Assembly: GCF_010093815.1 (NCBI RefSeq)
Contig: NW_022985565.1
Span: 459,924 to 523,923 of the forward strand
DNA from: Pseudovirgaria hyperparasitica
Lineage: Eukaryota; Ascomycota; Dothideomycetes; Acrospermales; Acrospermaceae
DNA: 64,000 nucleotides
Reading direction: 5' to 3'
The position numbers and the translations under genes are program-made. The notes under the pieces were generated by a model, which was not told where the DNA came from, did no database searches, and worked only from the letters and a program-made list of their open reading frames with translations. Position 1 is the stretch's first letter; each line of letters starts with the position of its first letter. Of the stretch, positions 1 to 11,517 are shown in pieces.

Positions 1-3000
1 TCTAGAGAGTAGCATGAAAGATACCTGGCATGGCTGCAGCAAAACGCTCATAGCTCGCATGGATTACTCAGAAGCCTGTTCACCCAACGAATGGTGATGG
101 AAGTCTCATATGCTGCCACTAGCTTTAGTGCTACGAAACAGCGAGACGTCACTAACGTGCCAAGCAAACTGTTCTATCGCTGTATGTGGAGGTCTTCCAG
201 AATGATTGAATCAGGTATAATTATGCCTCAGTCCGTGAACGTGTTTGGGTGACAGATAGCCCCCATCTTTAATATGCAATGTCGGGGGCATTCCTAGGTA
301 TGGCGACATCGCAAGTCCGGCGATCTCCACTTCTTGCTTTACTGTGCCCAGGCGGCCAAGCCGTTGATCCAGTCATGGGATCTTTACAGCCGAAGTTAAG
401 ACGATGAATCAGGAAGACTCCATGTTGTTGCGACATCTGTAATGGCACCCTTCAAGGGTTGCAATGCAGGTCTCCTGTAACACGTGATGTAGGATTGAAC
501 ATATGCGCGCATGTCATATCCTCCTATTATGAAACGTTCTCCGCAGTTTCGTATTCAAGATTAGCTTCACGTAGGGCCGACGTCCATAAGATGACTAACA
601 TTGGAGCAGGAATTGGAAGATTGGCCGTAGTATATATGTATGTATATATACATGCAACACTATCTGTGGGATGCCTGATGCTTGTAGTAGTGTTATTCAA
701 CAATCAGTTGCCGCCAGGGCCGTAGCTTTGGATGACACTCAATAACAGATTGGCAGGTGTACTATGTACATATTATATAGCATCAACTGGTGGTCTGAGA
801 CATGAAATTCGTTGACTTGCCCCCAGCCGCGCCCGGGGCCGCTGCGTGGATCTGGCGCTAGACTCTTTCGAGCGCGCGATTTGATTTGCTCTTCTCCTAC
901 GACATAGATAGAATCCTAAGTACATGTTCTATGCCATAGATAGAGACTTATTATAGTAGAACGTAAGTTGACAAACAAGAGGTGCTATTTTAGGCCGTTC
1001 AAAAGCTGAACGAGGCTAATACCTGCGATCGCACTCATACGTATACTTATAAGTACACATTTCAGGTATTATTACCGTATATTTAAATATAGAACCTGAG
1101 CTAAGGAGAAAGACATCGGGGAAGAAAGTGCCAAGGCCGGCAAGCAGACTCATTAAGTCTCTCGTCCCAACACCACAAGCGTTTTATAGCAACTACCATC
1201 TGCAATGATATCGTTCGAACATCAAAAAGCCAAACCTCAAGCTGAGACACTGCTGCACTGTTTAAGCCATCAGACACACTTCAAGGTGTTTTGATAAATG
1301 GGTTCCGCGGCGGTAAGGCACAGGGGAGTCACGACAACCTTGGAAGCCACCTGAACCGCCCGGTTCTTCGGCCAACTAATTAGGGACAAAATGCCTTTGA
1401 CAGTGGTCGTGCCGGTCCACCGACGACGACGCACCTCGCGTCACGATCTCCAGTATTGTGCACGCAAACTCTATCATTCATCTCATGGTCAATTCGATTG
1501 TGATAGAGATTGCTCCGCTAGTATATAGATTTGAGGAATATTGCGGTTCCAAGGGTGTATGTAGTAAACAGTTGATAGTTTCCACATCCATCCGGTCCGG
1601 TAAGACCAATGAAGCAGCTGTAACGAAACGAGAGTCCATCAACGGCATTGTATGAGTTAGTGTATACATACTACAAAGTGAGTTGGTCAAGAGAAGTCTA
1701 TCTGACCAACGTGTCCTCGCCGCTAATGGTCGAAAAAATGCCTCAACTCTGTGCTGCCCGAGATGATGTCAGCAAAGTACATAAGTAAACTCACTAATGA
1801 AGATCTAGACCTCTACGCTGGTTCAATGAGCAGACACGATGCAATAGAAATACTGTTGGGGCATGGTAGCGCCGCGGAGTGCTTTGCTTGCGATCGCCGC
1901 AGGCGTCAGGAAGTTTGTAAGCCCATTCCTCCTGGTCCGAACTTTGGACTCATGATAACAAATGGAACTAGCACGTCAAATTCGCAGCTGCTTGAGCCAC
2001 AAGATTAGTAGATTCGAGCCTTCACTTTACAGTGAGAGAATGTCCTATGCCGAGCGAACTGATGCCGGATAACAGACTGTGGCCTGAAGTGTGACGATGA
2101 TGCACGGCGTCTAGCAATTATCCGTCAACGAAGTGCACCTCCTGTGGGCAGACGCAGAGTCTCATTTCTTCCAGCAAGAGTGAAGGACTTGGTGATCCTC
2201 TCATAATGCAACAATCCCTTTTGAACTTTTGACAGAGCTCAGGCCTTTACTTTGACCTACCATCAGCTACCGCTACGTCATCTGGAGAAATGCCTACAGA
2301 TAAATAGAGCAGTGGTAGTGGCATGTGTAACAGTAATGCGCCTGTAGATCCAATTGTTATCGGTATGCCCACGAAGTCTGCTGATAGCACTCCGAAACGA
2401 TGCAGCCCATTTGGCAGCGGCAACTGGGCTTGCTTCCCCTTCTGTTTTCGGCTTGGAAACTTCTCGCTTAAGATCTATCTCGACTTGCCGCACACTCATT
2501 TTGCTTTCTGTCAATACCTTTCCGTCCCGTATCTTGTGCTCGTTGCTAGTGGCCCTCCTTGTCTGGATAACGAAGCGAACAATATGTTATTACGGAGTTT
2601 GAGTTATCCTCCCGCGTGGCAGGCATGTCTATCCTGACATCTCTTATCTTTAATTGCCGTGGCGTTTTCAAAACACAAAATAAGTACAACCCAAGTACTC
2701 GAGGGGCTATATGACGCCGACTTTGGATCAGTCCGATCACTTTAAGGCATACCAACACTGGACTCTCCGTCTAGGGGCTCATGTAAGCCATGTCCGCATT
2801 TCGTTCCTGATAACGAATGCAACATTAAGAGCCAACAGCTCTATCAGCGATGATTAGCATGGATGTACCACACTCCTGTCCAGTGAGAGAGATTAGGACC
2901 TAGCCCCATTTGACCGTTTCGGATCGTCATGGTCGGCGTCGTCAGTCATCCCACGCTACAGCAAGCCGCCAAGTCTCGCATTGCCCAAGTGTAACTCTGA

Positions 3001-3514
3001 CTGGCTGTAACTCTACAAGATAATGCCTGCAGAGAAACACGTGGATCAGGTTTGATGCATGCATAAGATACACGACGCGATAAGGCTGAGGCTGCATCAT
3101 TATCGACATCTCAGGTAGCGCCAGTGGCGCGCTGCTATCACCCTCTGGTAGCCAAACACACTGCGTCATGTTATATGGGGTTGTTTAAGCACGCATTTCC
3201 AATAGCACATCCCATGGTGTATGTTTAACACATGCAGGTCGGGATGTCATCGAAGAATCTCGTAAAGAATTAGGTATATATACATGTAAGCTGTTGAGCT
3301 TTCGGTGTCTAATGGTATCGCAGGAATAGTCTAAGAATGTTTTTCCTGCCCTTGACAACAAGATTCGCTATCCCCAACAGAACGCCGTTTTGAATGCATC
3401 CTCACCGACGTCTCGCGTAACGCCTTCTGATGCTCATACCCAGTAACACCAATTTCGGACTAGACATGACACTCCTTCATTATCCCATTTCGTCCCGGAG
3501 CATTGATCGTCAAA
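1..3514. other. No recognisable gene
   Basis: Both strands hold only short open frames (under about 105 codons) that overlap one another and match no family I know. The longest isolated one, 1751-2008 on plus (85 codons), has no recognisable domain and no convincing flanking splice sites. The stretch precedes the 3' end of the aldolase gene and may include regulatory DNA or a decayed gene, but nothing specific can be supported. Confidence 0.5.
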
Positions 3515-4588
3515 TCACAGAGACTTCTCGAGCTTAACCAGCTCGTCGAAAGCTTCGTGCCACTTGCGACTTTCTTCCTTTGATGGGCGAGGTAGCGGCT
3601 TCCGTCCATGGCCGCCGTAGTTGAAGTGCGACATCAGAGCAGCTTTGGTCCCAATAACACCGCCTTGAATAGCAACCCAATCACCTCGAGCAACCACTGC
3701 CTGCATCTTGCGGGCCTCCTTGAGTTTGCCTGCTTCAAACAGCTCACCAAGCTTGATGCAAGCTTTCGGTGCGATGTTGGCGAGACCTGCGATAATGCCA
3801 GAACCCCCGCCAATGAGTGTCTGGAGAGTGAAATCAGCAGACCCGCCCATACACATGAAGCCTGATCCTGGCTCTGCAACAGTAGCAGCGCGGGTCGCGG
3901 CGGCGACCCTGTTCAGCTTTCCGGTGTTACCGCACGTCAGCTTGACGCCCGTGATGTTGTCATGCTGAGCAAGCTCGATAATGATGTCGGAGTTGAGGTC
4001 CATGCCAGAGACAGCACCGGGATAGTTATAGATGATTATTGGGATTGGTGATGCATCTGCAACATCCTTGAAAAAAGTGGTGACAGTGTCTTTGGCAAAG
4101 AGGCCTTGGTAGTATGAAGGTGGCAATACCAACGCGTAATCTCCACCAGCCTGGGATGCTTCGTGGCACAATTCGATGACTTCTCTGGTCGATTGCGCGC
4201 CACAGCCGACGATGACAGGCATGTCGCTGAATCCGGCGTCATCAAGCGCCTTGCGTGTGGCCTTTGTCACGAGATCTCGTTCTCGGTGTGACAGATGGAC
4301 AGCTTCCCCGTTGCTACCCTGAGTGGTAATGCCGGCGACACCAGCTTTGGCCAACCGCACAGCATGGCTAGCCGTGGTCTCCAGGTCCAACTGATCCGTG
4401 ATGGGATCGAAGAAAGCTGGAGTGGGCACGTAGACACCGGGAGTCAAGACTCTACGGATGCCCATGGAATCGACGGAGCCGGATTCGAAGGAGTCGTTGT
4501 ATCGAGACATATTGTAGATGGCTTGGACAGCAGGTGAGGGTGAAGTGAAGCTTCCAGTTGGAGAGGGAGCGTCATGGTGAGGTGACAT
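3515..4588 (-). CDS. Dihydrodipicolinate synthase/KDG-aldolase family protein
   Basis: A single-exon 357-residue class I (Schiff-base) aldolase of the DapA/N-acetylneuraminate lyase superfamily. Visible signatures are GSNGE at residues 91-95 (the phosphate/carboxylate loop, GTTGE in bacterial DapA), YNYPG at 187-191 with Y187 in the place of the catalytic tyrosine, and GVKLTCGN with K216 as the expected Schiff-base lysine. Fungi make lysine by the alpha-aminoadipate route, so a lysine-pathway role is unlikely. Relatives in filamentous fungi include L-threo-3-deoxy-hexulosonate aldolase of D-galacturonate catabolism and 4-hydroxy-2-oxoglutarate aldolases; the substrate cannot be fixed from sequence. 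The first 26 residues are Ser/Pro-rich and lie before the family homology, so the in-frame ATG at 4510 (MSRYNDS) is a plausible alternative start. No targeting signal is evident. Confidence 0.88.
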   Translation of the reverse strand: MSPHHDAPSPTGSFTSPSPAVQAIYNMSRYNDSFESGSVDSMGIRRVLTPGVYVPTPAFFDPITDQLDLETTASHAVRLAKAGVAGITTQGSNGEAVHLSHRERDLVTKATRKALDDAGFSDMPVIVGCGAQSTREVIELCHEASQAGGDYALVLPPSYYQGLFAKDTVTTFFKDVADASPIPIIIYNYPGAVSGMDLNSDIIIELAQHDNITGVKLTCGNTGKLNRVAAATRAATVAEPGSGFMCMGGSADFTLQTLIGGGSGIIAGLANIAPKACIKLGELFEAGKLKEARKMQAVVARGDWVAIQGGVIGTKAALMSHFNYGGHGRKPLPRPSKEESRKWHEAFDELVKLEKSL

Positions 4589-4740
4589 TATTTATAGCGG
4601 AAGTGGCGATAGTGGAATGTGTAGGGAGGTAATGGCAGGTGGAAGTGAGACAGCCAAAGCTTGGAGACAATTAACAAATCAAGCGTCAAAACAAGTCACG
4701 ATAACGAGGATGGCAAGCTTACGGTAGGAGCGTCCAAGGC

Positions 4741-4755
4741 TTATATATATATATA
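4741..4755. repeat. Short TA dinucleotide repeat
   Basis: A run of alternating T and A lies about 155 bp upstream of the aldolase start. It may contribute to the aldolase promoter, but it is simple sequence and no regulatory role is shown. Confidence 0.7.
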
Positions 4756-6464
4756 TTTCACGATTCATGGCGCGGAGGATGGCCAGCAGTCCAGGACGGG
4801 GCTGTGTGGGGGTTCAGCTGACATGAGGTAACGCTCTGTGAGTGGGAAGACAAGAACGAGCGAGGGAGACCTGAACAAGGCGGCGAGTGAGCCGGACTGG
4901 AGCAATGCAACAGGATGTTTGGTACATTACACGATCCAGAGGCAACAAAACGGTTTTGGGGGACGACAAGGACAGGGCCACACGGGCAGTGAAATCCGAA
5001 TAGGAATGTTTTGTGGTACAAAATTAGCCCAAGAGGCGGTGACCACGAGGGTGCGGGGGCCTGGCATGATTCAGGAACAAGTGGCGCGCACGGAGCTGAC
5101 GGCCAATAGACAACGAGCAATCGAGCGACGCAACAGTGACAGAAGGACTGGGGCAGTTTGCCAATTGCTACTAACAGGTAACATGATAATATCACACAAG
5201 TAAGTACGGCATGAATTGATGCGGCAAAGAACTGGGGAACCAGGCACAGGGGGACAAGGGGAAGGGGGGGGAAGAAACCTGTAAAGAACTTCCCAATAGA
5301 GGCCTCCGGGTTCGCCTCTGAGAACTGCTCCTTTGTTCGCTAGATCCGAGGGCCAAGCGGGCTGGTGACGATCATGGAGAGAGTTGAGTAGGCGCAACAA
5401 AAGGCTACGATAGGCTAAAAGCCGGGGCTTTTGGGGGGAGGGGGAGGTCAGCCCACGGGCACAGCCAAATGCAGTCAAACAGCCCACTAGCAGTCTAGCA
5501 CCCAGCATATCAATCCGCCCGGGCAGCATGATCTTGCGTCGGAGCCCTCCATCAATAACAATATGCTCGACACTACTGGACAGCACCACTATAACGGATG
5601 CAAAAGATGGTTCGTCGTTTGTAGCGTGGGGGTGGGTCTTGCGTCTGCGTCTGCGTCTGTGGTCTTGCGTCTGTGTCTCCAGCATATCCTCGATCTAATA
5701 TCCCTAGCTTTCTATCTGGGGCTCAAGAGTCTAACGACTCGAAAGTCGAAAACAGAAGCATCCTTGACCTCCGGAAGCCTCGAGTCTCCAGTCCTGACTC
5801 CTCGTACTCTCTCCAAGCTCAGCTCCATGGCGCTTACACCAAGCCTACCAATTGACAGAAGAGGCACAGCTATCCAGGATCAGCAATGTCGGGTGATGCT
5901 ACTTACCTCTTACACACCGCACCGTACGCCTCTGCAGTTCATTCTATCGTGGTGCCAATGACGACGCCTGCTCCAGCTCCTGCGCCTAGTCTTCGTCTTC
6001 AGTCCTCACGCATCAACAGGCTCTCGCCGCATGGTCGTCAATCACAGCCAGCTCCTACGCAAGCGCTCGACGTGGCAGCTGGAGAAATGTGCACAGAAGG
6101 CTTTGATCGCATCACGCGGCGTCCGGTACAGTCATGGAAATGCTCCCTGGCGTCGTCGAGACCGAGGCCGAGGCCATTTGGGCAATGTTCGGATGGGCAT
6201 GGAAATACACTTGACGCGATAGGGGGACTGGGACTATACTGAACCCCCACGCTCCACATACATCTACCTTGTCCTTCCCCCGACAGCCACCCCCTTAGCT
6301 AGGTAAAGTCAGCTAGGTACCCCAGGAGGTGGCGGAACACCCTAGACTGACTTGTGCTGTGTCGAGGATGACAGCTGCGCACTCACTCACACTAATTTAC
6401 CGCCCGCTTAAGTTGACTCTAGTACGGAATCTGGACATGACACTCCCTGAAACACGATGACCAT

Positions 6465-6500
6465 CACCACCACCACCACCACCACCACCACCACCACCAC
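6465..6500. repeat. CAC trinucleotide microsatellite
   Basis: About twelve perfect CAC units (His, Thr or Pro depending on frame) followed by degenerate copies. It makes an artefactual Gly-rich open frame on the minus strand. Confidence 0.9.
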
Positions 6501-8773
6501 TATTACCACCACACTCTTCGCTGATCACTGAGCACTCCATGTCCAAGTTTTCGAATTTTACATTCGACCATCTTGCCGACGGATCTGAATGCTTGGTCGT
6601 CCGAGTGAGCGCGAGTCGTAATGTCCACGTTGCCGTTGTCCCAACGCCGCAGGAAGACTCCTCGTGCAGGGTGTCGTGGAACATGCATCGTTGCTCGTGA
6701 CCCCGTTCGATGCACGGCTACTAGCTACTCACCTGGTCCATTCCATGAGGCAACCCAGGCGCGATGCAAGATATAGCCAGTCTTTGTGGCTTGTGCGACC
6801 CGGCGGAGTGGGAAAGATGGCATTGACTCTGCTCATCTTCGGTCTTTGCTGCCGGGCGCCGGTGCCGGATGCCGGGTACCTGAACAGAAGGCGGTCATTC
6901 TATCCTCCGCCCGTAAATCTTTCTTCCTGCTTTTTGCAAGGTACCGGCGCGTGGAGGCGTGGAGGGATGGATGGACGCGCAACCATGCAGTAAACAGTAT
7001 ATGTAAATGGAGTCACTCATGGACAAAACCCCCCACGTCGGCTTCTGGTAACGGTATAAGAAGGCTGGTGGAACGCTCATGGACAAGGGTAGTTCCATGG
7101 GATCGTACCAATTCTGTCTCCTCTCGCTTGCTTCCACATCGGCATAGGGCTTGGTCGCGCTCCTCACGCCACTGCTACAACTACTTCATCAACATCTGCA
7201 TCGTACTACATGTTACATCACTACCTAGGCCAAGGTACCGATCGCGGCTCCTGGATGTCGGGCTTCACAATCCCGTCTTCGTGTCATCAAGTCTGATGGG
7301 GACGTCGGCATGTGGATCCGTACGCTGCCACACTCTCTACGCCAGCACCATCGCCATTTGGTCTCGTTGATCAACACCATCACCGTTACGACGGTATGTT
7401 ATGGTATAGCATTGCATGCTATTACCAATCGGCTAGAGAGATCTGCACCTTGTGCTGTTACTCGCTCGTCCCGTCGCGCTATTACCCCACATTTCGATCT
7501 TTGACCATCCTAGTGGGGCTCCGGTGCTGCAGCTTAATGACTTCTTTACATGCTGACGCGCATATTCATGCAGACGTCGCATCCCGTTTCCATGCACGCA
7601 ATCAGCTCGACACGCTTGATTATCATCTTACTAGGCACGAGTCTCCAGCCACGGACTCAATGCCGTCCCATTAATATTGTGGAAGCTGATGGCTTACTTC
7701 GGTCTCTTTTGCTCGTTCTCGGCCGAGGGGGCGAGAGGGGCCAGCCTTACACATTACTACTGACTATCGCGTAGGATGTTATCGAGTGTGGAGCTGCCGG
7801 GCTCTTATAGGGACAGTCTGATTCGGTGGACAGCATCCTCGTCCGTCCCACAAGGCCTTCTCATGTCATCGAAACCTGGGGTCGTAGCGAGCAGGTATGA
7901 CTGGGGGCTTTTGTGCGCATGCCGCGGGAGGCCCCCAAGGTCTCGAATTGGACTTCGCATCAGCCACCAGAGCAATGTGGAGACGACCCAGTCTTTGTTC
8001 TCGGCTCGAATGGGAAATTTGGACGCTGCAGATACGTCGATATACCAGCGTTGCACGAACTAAGTTTGGCTAAAGCATATCAAGCTCTAATTCAGCTAGC
8101 TACATTGCTCTGACTAGTACAGTGGAATGTCCAACCACTCGCCTCGCCTGCTTTTACACCGAACAACAGAACATTGATGTTTCTAGATCCCCTGGCCTCT
8201 GGTTATCATTCTGGCGAGCAGAATATCCAAGAGTGCCGCTCGACCAAATCAACTCGTGTCCTGCGTAAAACGAGGGCTGAGCTTGTCGATCGATCTATTC
8301 ATCCCACGTCTCTCGCCACCACAAGCGGCTCGTTATTCGATGCAAACGTGCTATCAAGATCATCAAAGCAGGAATTGCTCGCGTGGGGCAATAATACCAT
8401 ATTCAGTCAAAAGGGAATCTCTCGGCGAACTATCGGGAGAAGTCAGCCTGCGCTTACTTACTCTGCTGCAACAGGCTGTGGAGCGGCTTCTCTGTGCGAC
8501 GTACGATGCCTCAGTAGTTCTTTCAGGCGATCACGACGTTCACTGTGGACTTTGAAGCCTAGAGAGCAAGTACCCAGAGTGAGATTCGAGCATTGGGTGT
8601 GTACTAACGATAGTGCTTCGCATAACGACAGTACGTGACTCGTAGACATAACGTTTCGAGACTTGAAAGCCGTCAAGAGTGCGTGAACCTGGCGTCGAAT
8701 ACGAATTTGCTCGTCAAACTTAATTTACCTTGTCTCGGCGTCTCTTTAGACGACAGCGCTGCGATGGTATGTC

Positions 8774-8801
8774 CACACACACACACGCACACACACACAC
8801 A
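8774..8801. repeat. CA dinucleotide microsatellite
   Basis: An alternating CA run with a single CG interruption near the middle. It produces the Cys-Val run seen in the minus-strand translation, which is not a gene. Confidence 0.9.
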
Positions 8802-9001
8802 TCTAAGCCCGCCACAACAGAGTTTCCTGACTGTCAAGCTTGATCCATGTACGGAAACAAACGCCATGGCTAACTATCATGGCTCCTTTTCTACTGCCTT
8901 CCGCTCCACCACATCCATCTGCCGTATGCCGCCTGACTTCAGGTAGCCCGCCTGCTTATGGGCGCTTGAACTCTCACAGTCTTCATCTCACAAATCCTAC
9001 A

Positions 9002-9021
9002 CCCCCCCCCCCCCCCCCCCC
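9002..9021. repeat. Poly-C homopolymer run
   Basis: Twenty consecutive C followed shortly by a second C run. The complementary G run could form G-quadruplex-like structure, and its length is prone to sequencing error. Confidence 0.85.
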
Positions 9022-9112
9022 TACCCCCCTGAGCAATGAATAATCTCATCCCAATACCACGACACTATACCCACCTAACACGCCTCTCACCGGAACTTGC
9101 ATAGCAGCAGTA

Positions 9113-9113
9113 G

Positions 9114-9161
<48 letters not shown>

Positions 9162-9162
9162 G
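9113..9162. repeat. CAT trinucleotide microsatellite
   Basis: About sixteen perfect CAT units in a non-coding setting. Confidence 0.9.
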
Positions 9163-11006
9163 AACATGACCGGCAACATCCACGTATCAATCAATCTATC
9201 CAGCTGAGTGTCAGACTTCGTTGTACACCAGGGGGAGGCGTGTCCGCCCTCAGCCTAAAAAGCAGGGCGTCCTCGATGCTCGATATAATTACTCCGTCGG
9301 GCAACGCAAGTCCGTTCCAGATGCATTCCTTCTCTCCTACGCTCAAAAAACATTGAGATATCGCCCTTTGCATAGCCTCTCTTTCATGCATACATGCAGT
9401 ACAGGTTTGAATGGAGAAGGGGGTTCCACAGCGCGTGCTGGCGGCCGAGTAGTCCGTTACACACTCCCCCCCAACACCCCCCCAACGCAGGTTTCCCAAT
9501 GTAAGGTTTATTTCAGACGTGGGATTGTCGTGCGTTGAGTTGCTTCCCCCTTGCTTGTGTTGTGGTACGTCGCGAGTCTGTCCGTGTTACTTCTAATGCC
9601 CGATGTCGGGTCTATTTTTGGGGGTTCTTTGTGTGTATGGGCGTCGGTGTGCTGGCCTGGGTTTGATGGGTGTCTGTTTGTCTGACACTCGCATGGACAT
9701 GCAAGGGGGTGGATGGTGCTATGGATGGTGCTATGAATCGTCCTGTGTCTGCACAGCCGCGAATCACATGGGCATGGGATAATACGGAGGGAATGTGGAT
9801 GTTCCGTCCTTGCCGGTTTACTTTCAGTCGAGCATGTGATGTTTGAGTGACTGGGATAGGGGTTATGGTTTGTATTTTGGATCCTTTGTTGGAATGTATT
9901 TAATAGGTGGGCGTGTGATGTGTTTTGTTTTATGGTTTGGTTCTGTCTGGCTTTGTCTGGCTCTGTCTGGCCTGTGGAAAAGACGTGGGGACTAGCCAAC
10001 CGGTAGCAAGACCGCGGATAGGAAACTTGACTTGATATAGCGCCGATCAGCAAGACTCATGGATAGCCAACGGGGCCCGGGGTCGACGGTTGAATAGGGC
10101 GTTTGGGAGATTTGGGAAGCTATGGAGATGGGTACGGGTACAGTAACTTCAAATTCGATATAGTCAGGTATATCACGAAATTTGCGAAACGAAGATGTCA
10201 AGTATGCACAAACATCTTTACAGATTCAGCCGATCATGTATCACCATGCCAGTGGTCTATAGAAAGGAAGCACGACCGTGCTTGAATCTAGCAAGGTCGC
10301 GGGCTATGCTTATGCTGATTTGAATGGATACTAGATGCTCCAGGTCTAGGTCTGATAGAGTGGGAGACCGTGTTGAGATCTGTGGATTGGGTGATTTGGG
10401 TTGCTGTGTTGATGATACGGTCATGTCATACCCATCATCACCAATTCAGGTATAGAGTAAAGATGAACCACGTACAGAGTAAACAAAAACTCCGTACAAA
10501 CGATGACTGCCCATGATAGGAGTTTAGCCCTAATTACTCTACGTAGCTCTCAGTGTAGGAGTCATGCAAGGACAATGGTAGAACGTGCAAGGTGCTGTGT
10601 TAGGTGGATGGTGACCGACTGAACACGTGCAGAAAAAGGGGATACTAAGCATGAACCGATATAAACCTCTAATTGTCCTTCGTAAACTTCTGCGAGTAAA
10701 TTTGACTGCCTGAAGCCGGTTTTATGGTTTGTTGCTTGTTGCTGGTCCTTGTAGGCTTGCTACTGTCTTTATTGCGGTGATGATACTGGTGATTCGTTTC
10801 TCCGAGACGTCAAAGTGGGTGTTCGAGTGTCTGAGCCGTTCTGAGTAACCTAATGTGCAAAAGTAACCTAATGTGCAAAAGTAACTGACCATGATGTCTA
10901 CCACAAGTCTTTTGCTAATGGACGTGGAGGAGTTTGATGTCTGAAATTTAAGGCTACCGTCAGGGTGCAGCTAAAGATAGATTAGCGAGCCTGAGGCCCT
11001 GAGCCA

Positions 11007-11035
11007 CCACGTCACGGCAGTGGAGCGCCACGTGC
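11007..11035. promoter_or_regulatory. Paired CCACGT elements upstream of ERO1
   Basis: CCACGTCA starts at 11007 and CCACGTGC at 11028, about 490 bp before the ERO1 start. Their 21 bp spacing puts both on the same DNA face. CCACG and CACGTG cores are bound by bZIP/bHLH factors, and ERO1 is a classic unfolded-protein-response target, so a stress-responsive role is conceivable. This is motif reading only. Confidence 0.25.
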
Positions 11036-11517
11036 GCCATCCGAACCGACAAAGGACACGCTGCTTCGACCGGACAAAGTGAGGACTGCATTTGCATTTT
11101 ACGCTCGTTTCTCGATGAACATAATTCCTGTCTGTGGTTCAGCAATCCCTTTGCATACCTGCGCTCTCTTCTATGCTATACTCGACTAGTCAATGAGATC
11201 AAGTCTAGGACTAAGCCGCTCCTTCCACCTTAAGACCTTCCGCCTACCAGGTTCACCCCGGCTCAGGAAAGTCTTAGCACTTCAACACCTGGCCTCTTCG
11301 CCTCAGGACCCTTTACACCAGAAGATACTGTGACATCTGTGTTCAACAGAGTATTTGCGCTATATATCGCCAATCTGTAAGTGCTGTGTCCTGCTGTCCG
11401 TCCCCCGGTACTGCTCACCAACCTTCTGCACCTCTGGGATGCGCTTGACACACTCGCTGACTTTCGGATCCGCATAGCTCACATAGAACGTTCCGTGCAC
11501 ACTCGAGCCCTCGTAAT

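Larger units (their letters stand above)
4589..11517. other. Gene-sparse interval of about 6.9 kb
   Basis: No gene can be assigned between the aldolase (diverging left) and ERO1 (right). Many open frames of 60-205 codons occur on both strands (for example 5071-5685 minus, 6786-7370 plus, 8174-8638 plus) but they overlap in several frames and have low-complexity or Arg/Ser/His-rich translations typical of chance frames. The stretch carries TA, CAC, CA, CAT and poly-C simple repeats, listed separately. One segment at 7093-7671 looks more protein-like and is treated as a finding. Long untranslated leaders, noncoding RNA or a decayed gene are possible. Confidence 0.5.

Noticed and set aside
5071-5685. 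204-codon minus-strand frame
   Set aside because: Its composition is irregular, it overlaps other frames on both strands, and it has no domain or splice partner.
9508-10053. 181-codon minus-strand frame
   Set aside because: The His/Thr/Pro-rich translation follows from TG-rich low-complexity sequence (GTCTGGCT-type repeats); no domain or start context is evident.
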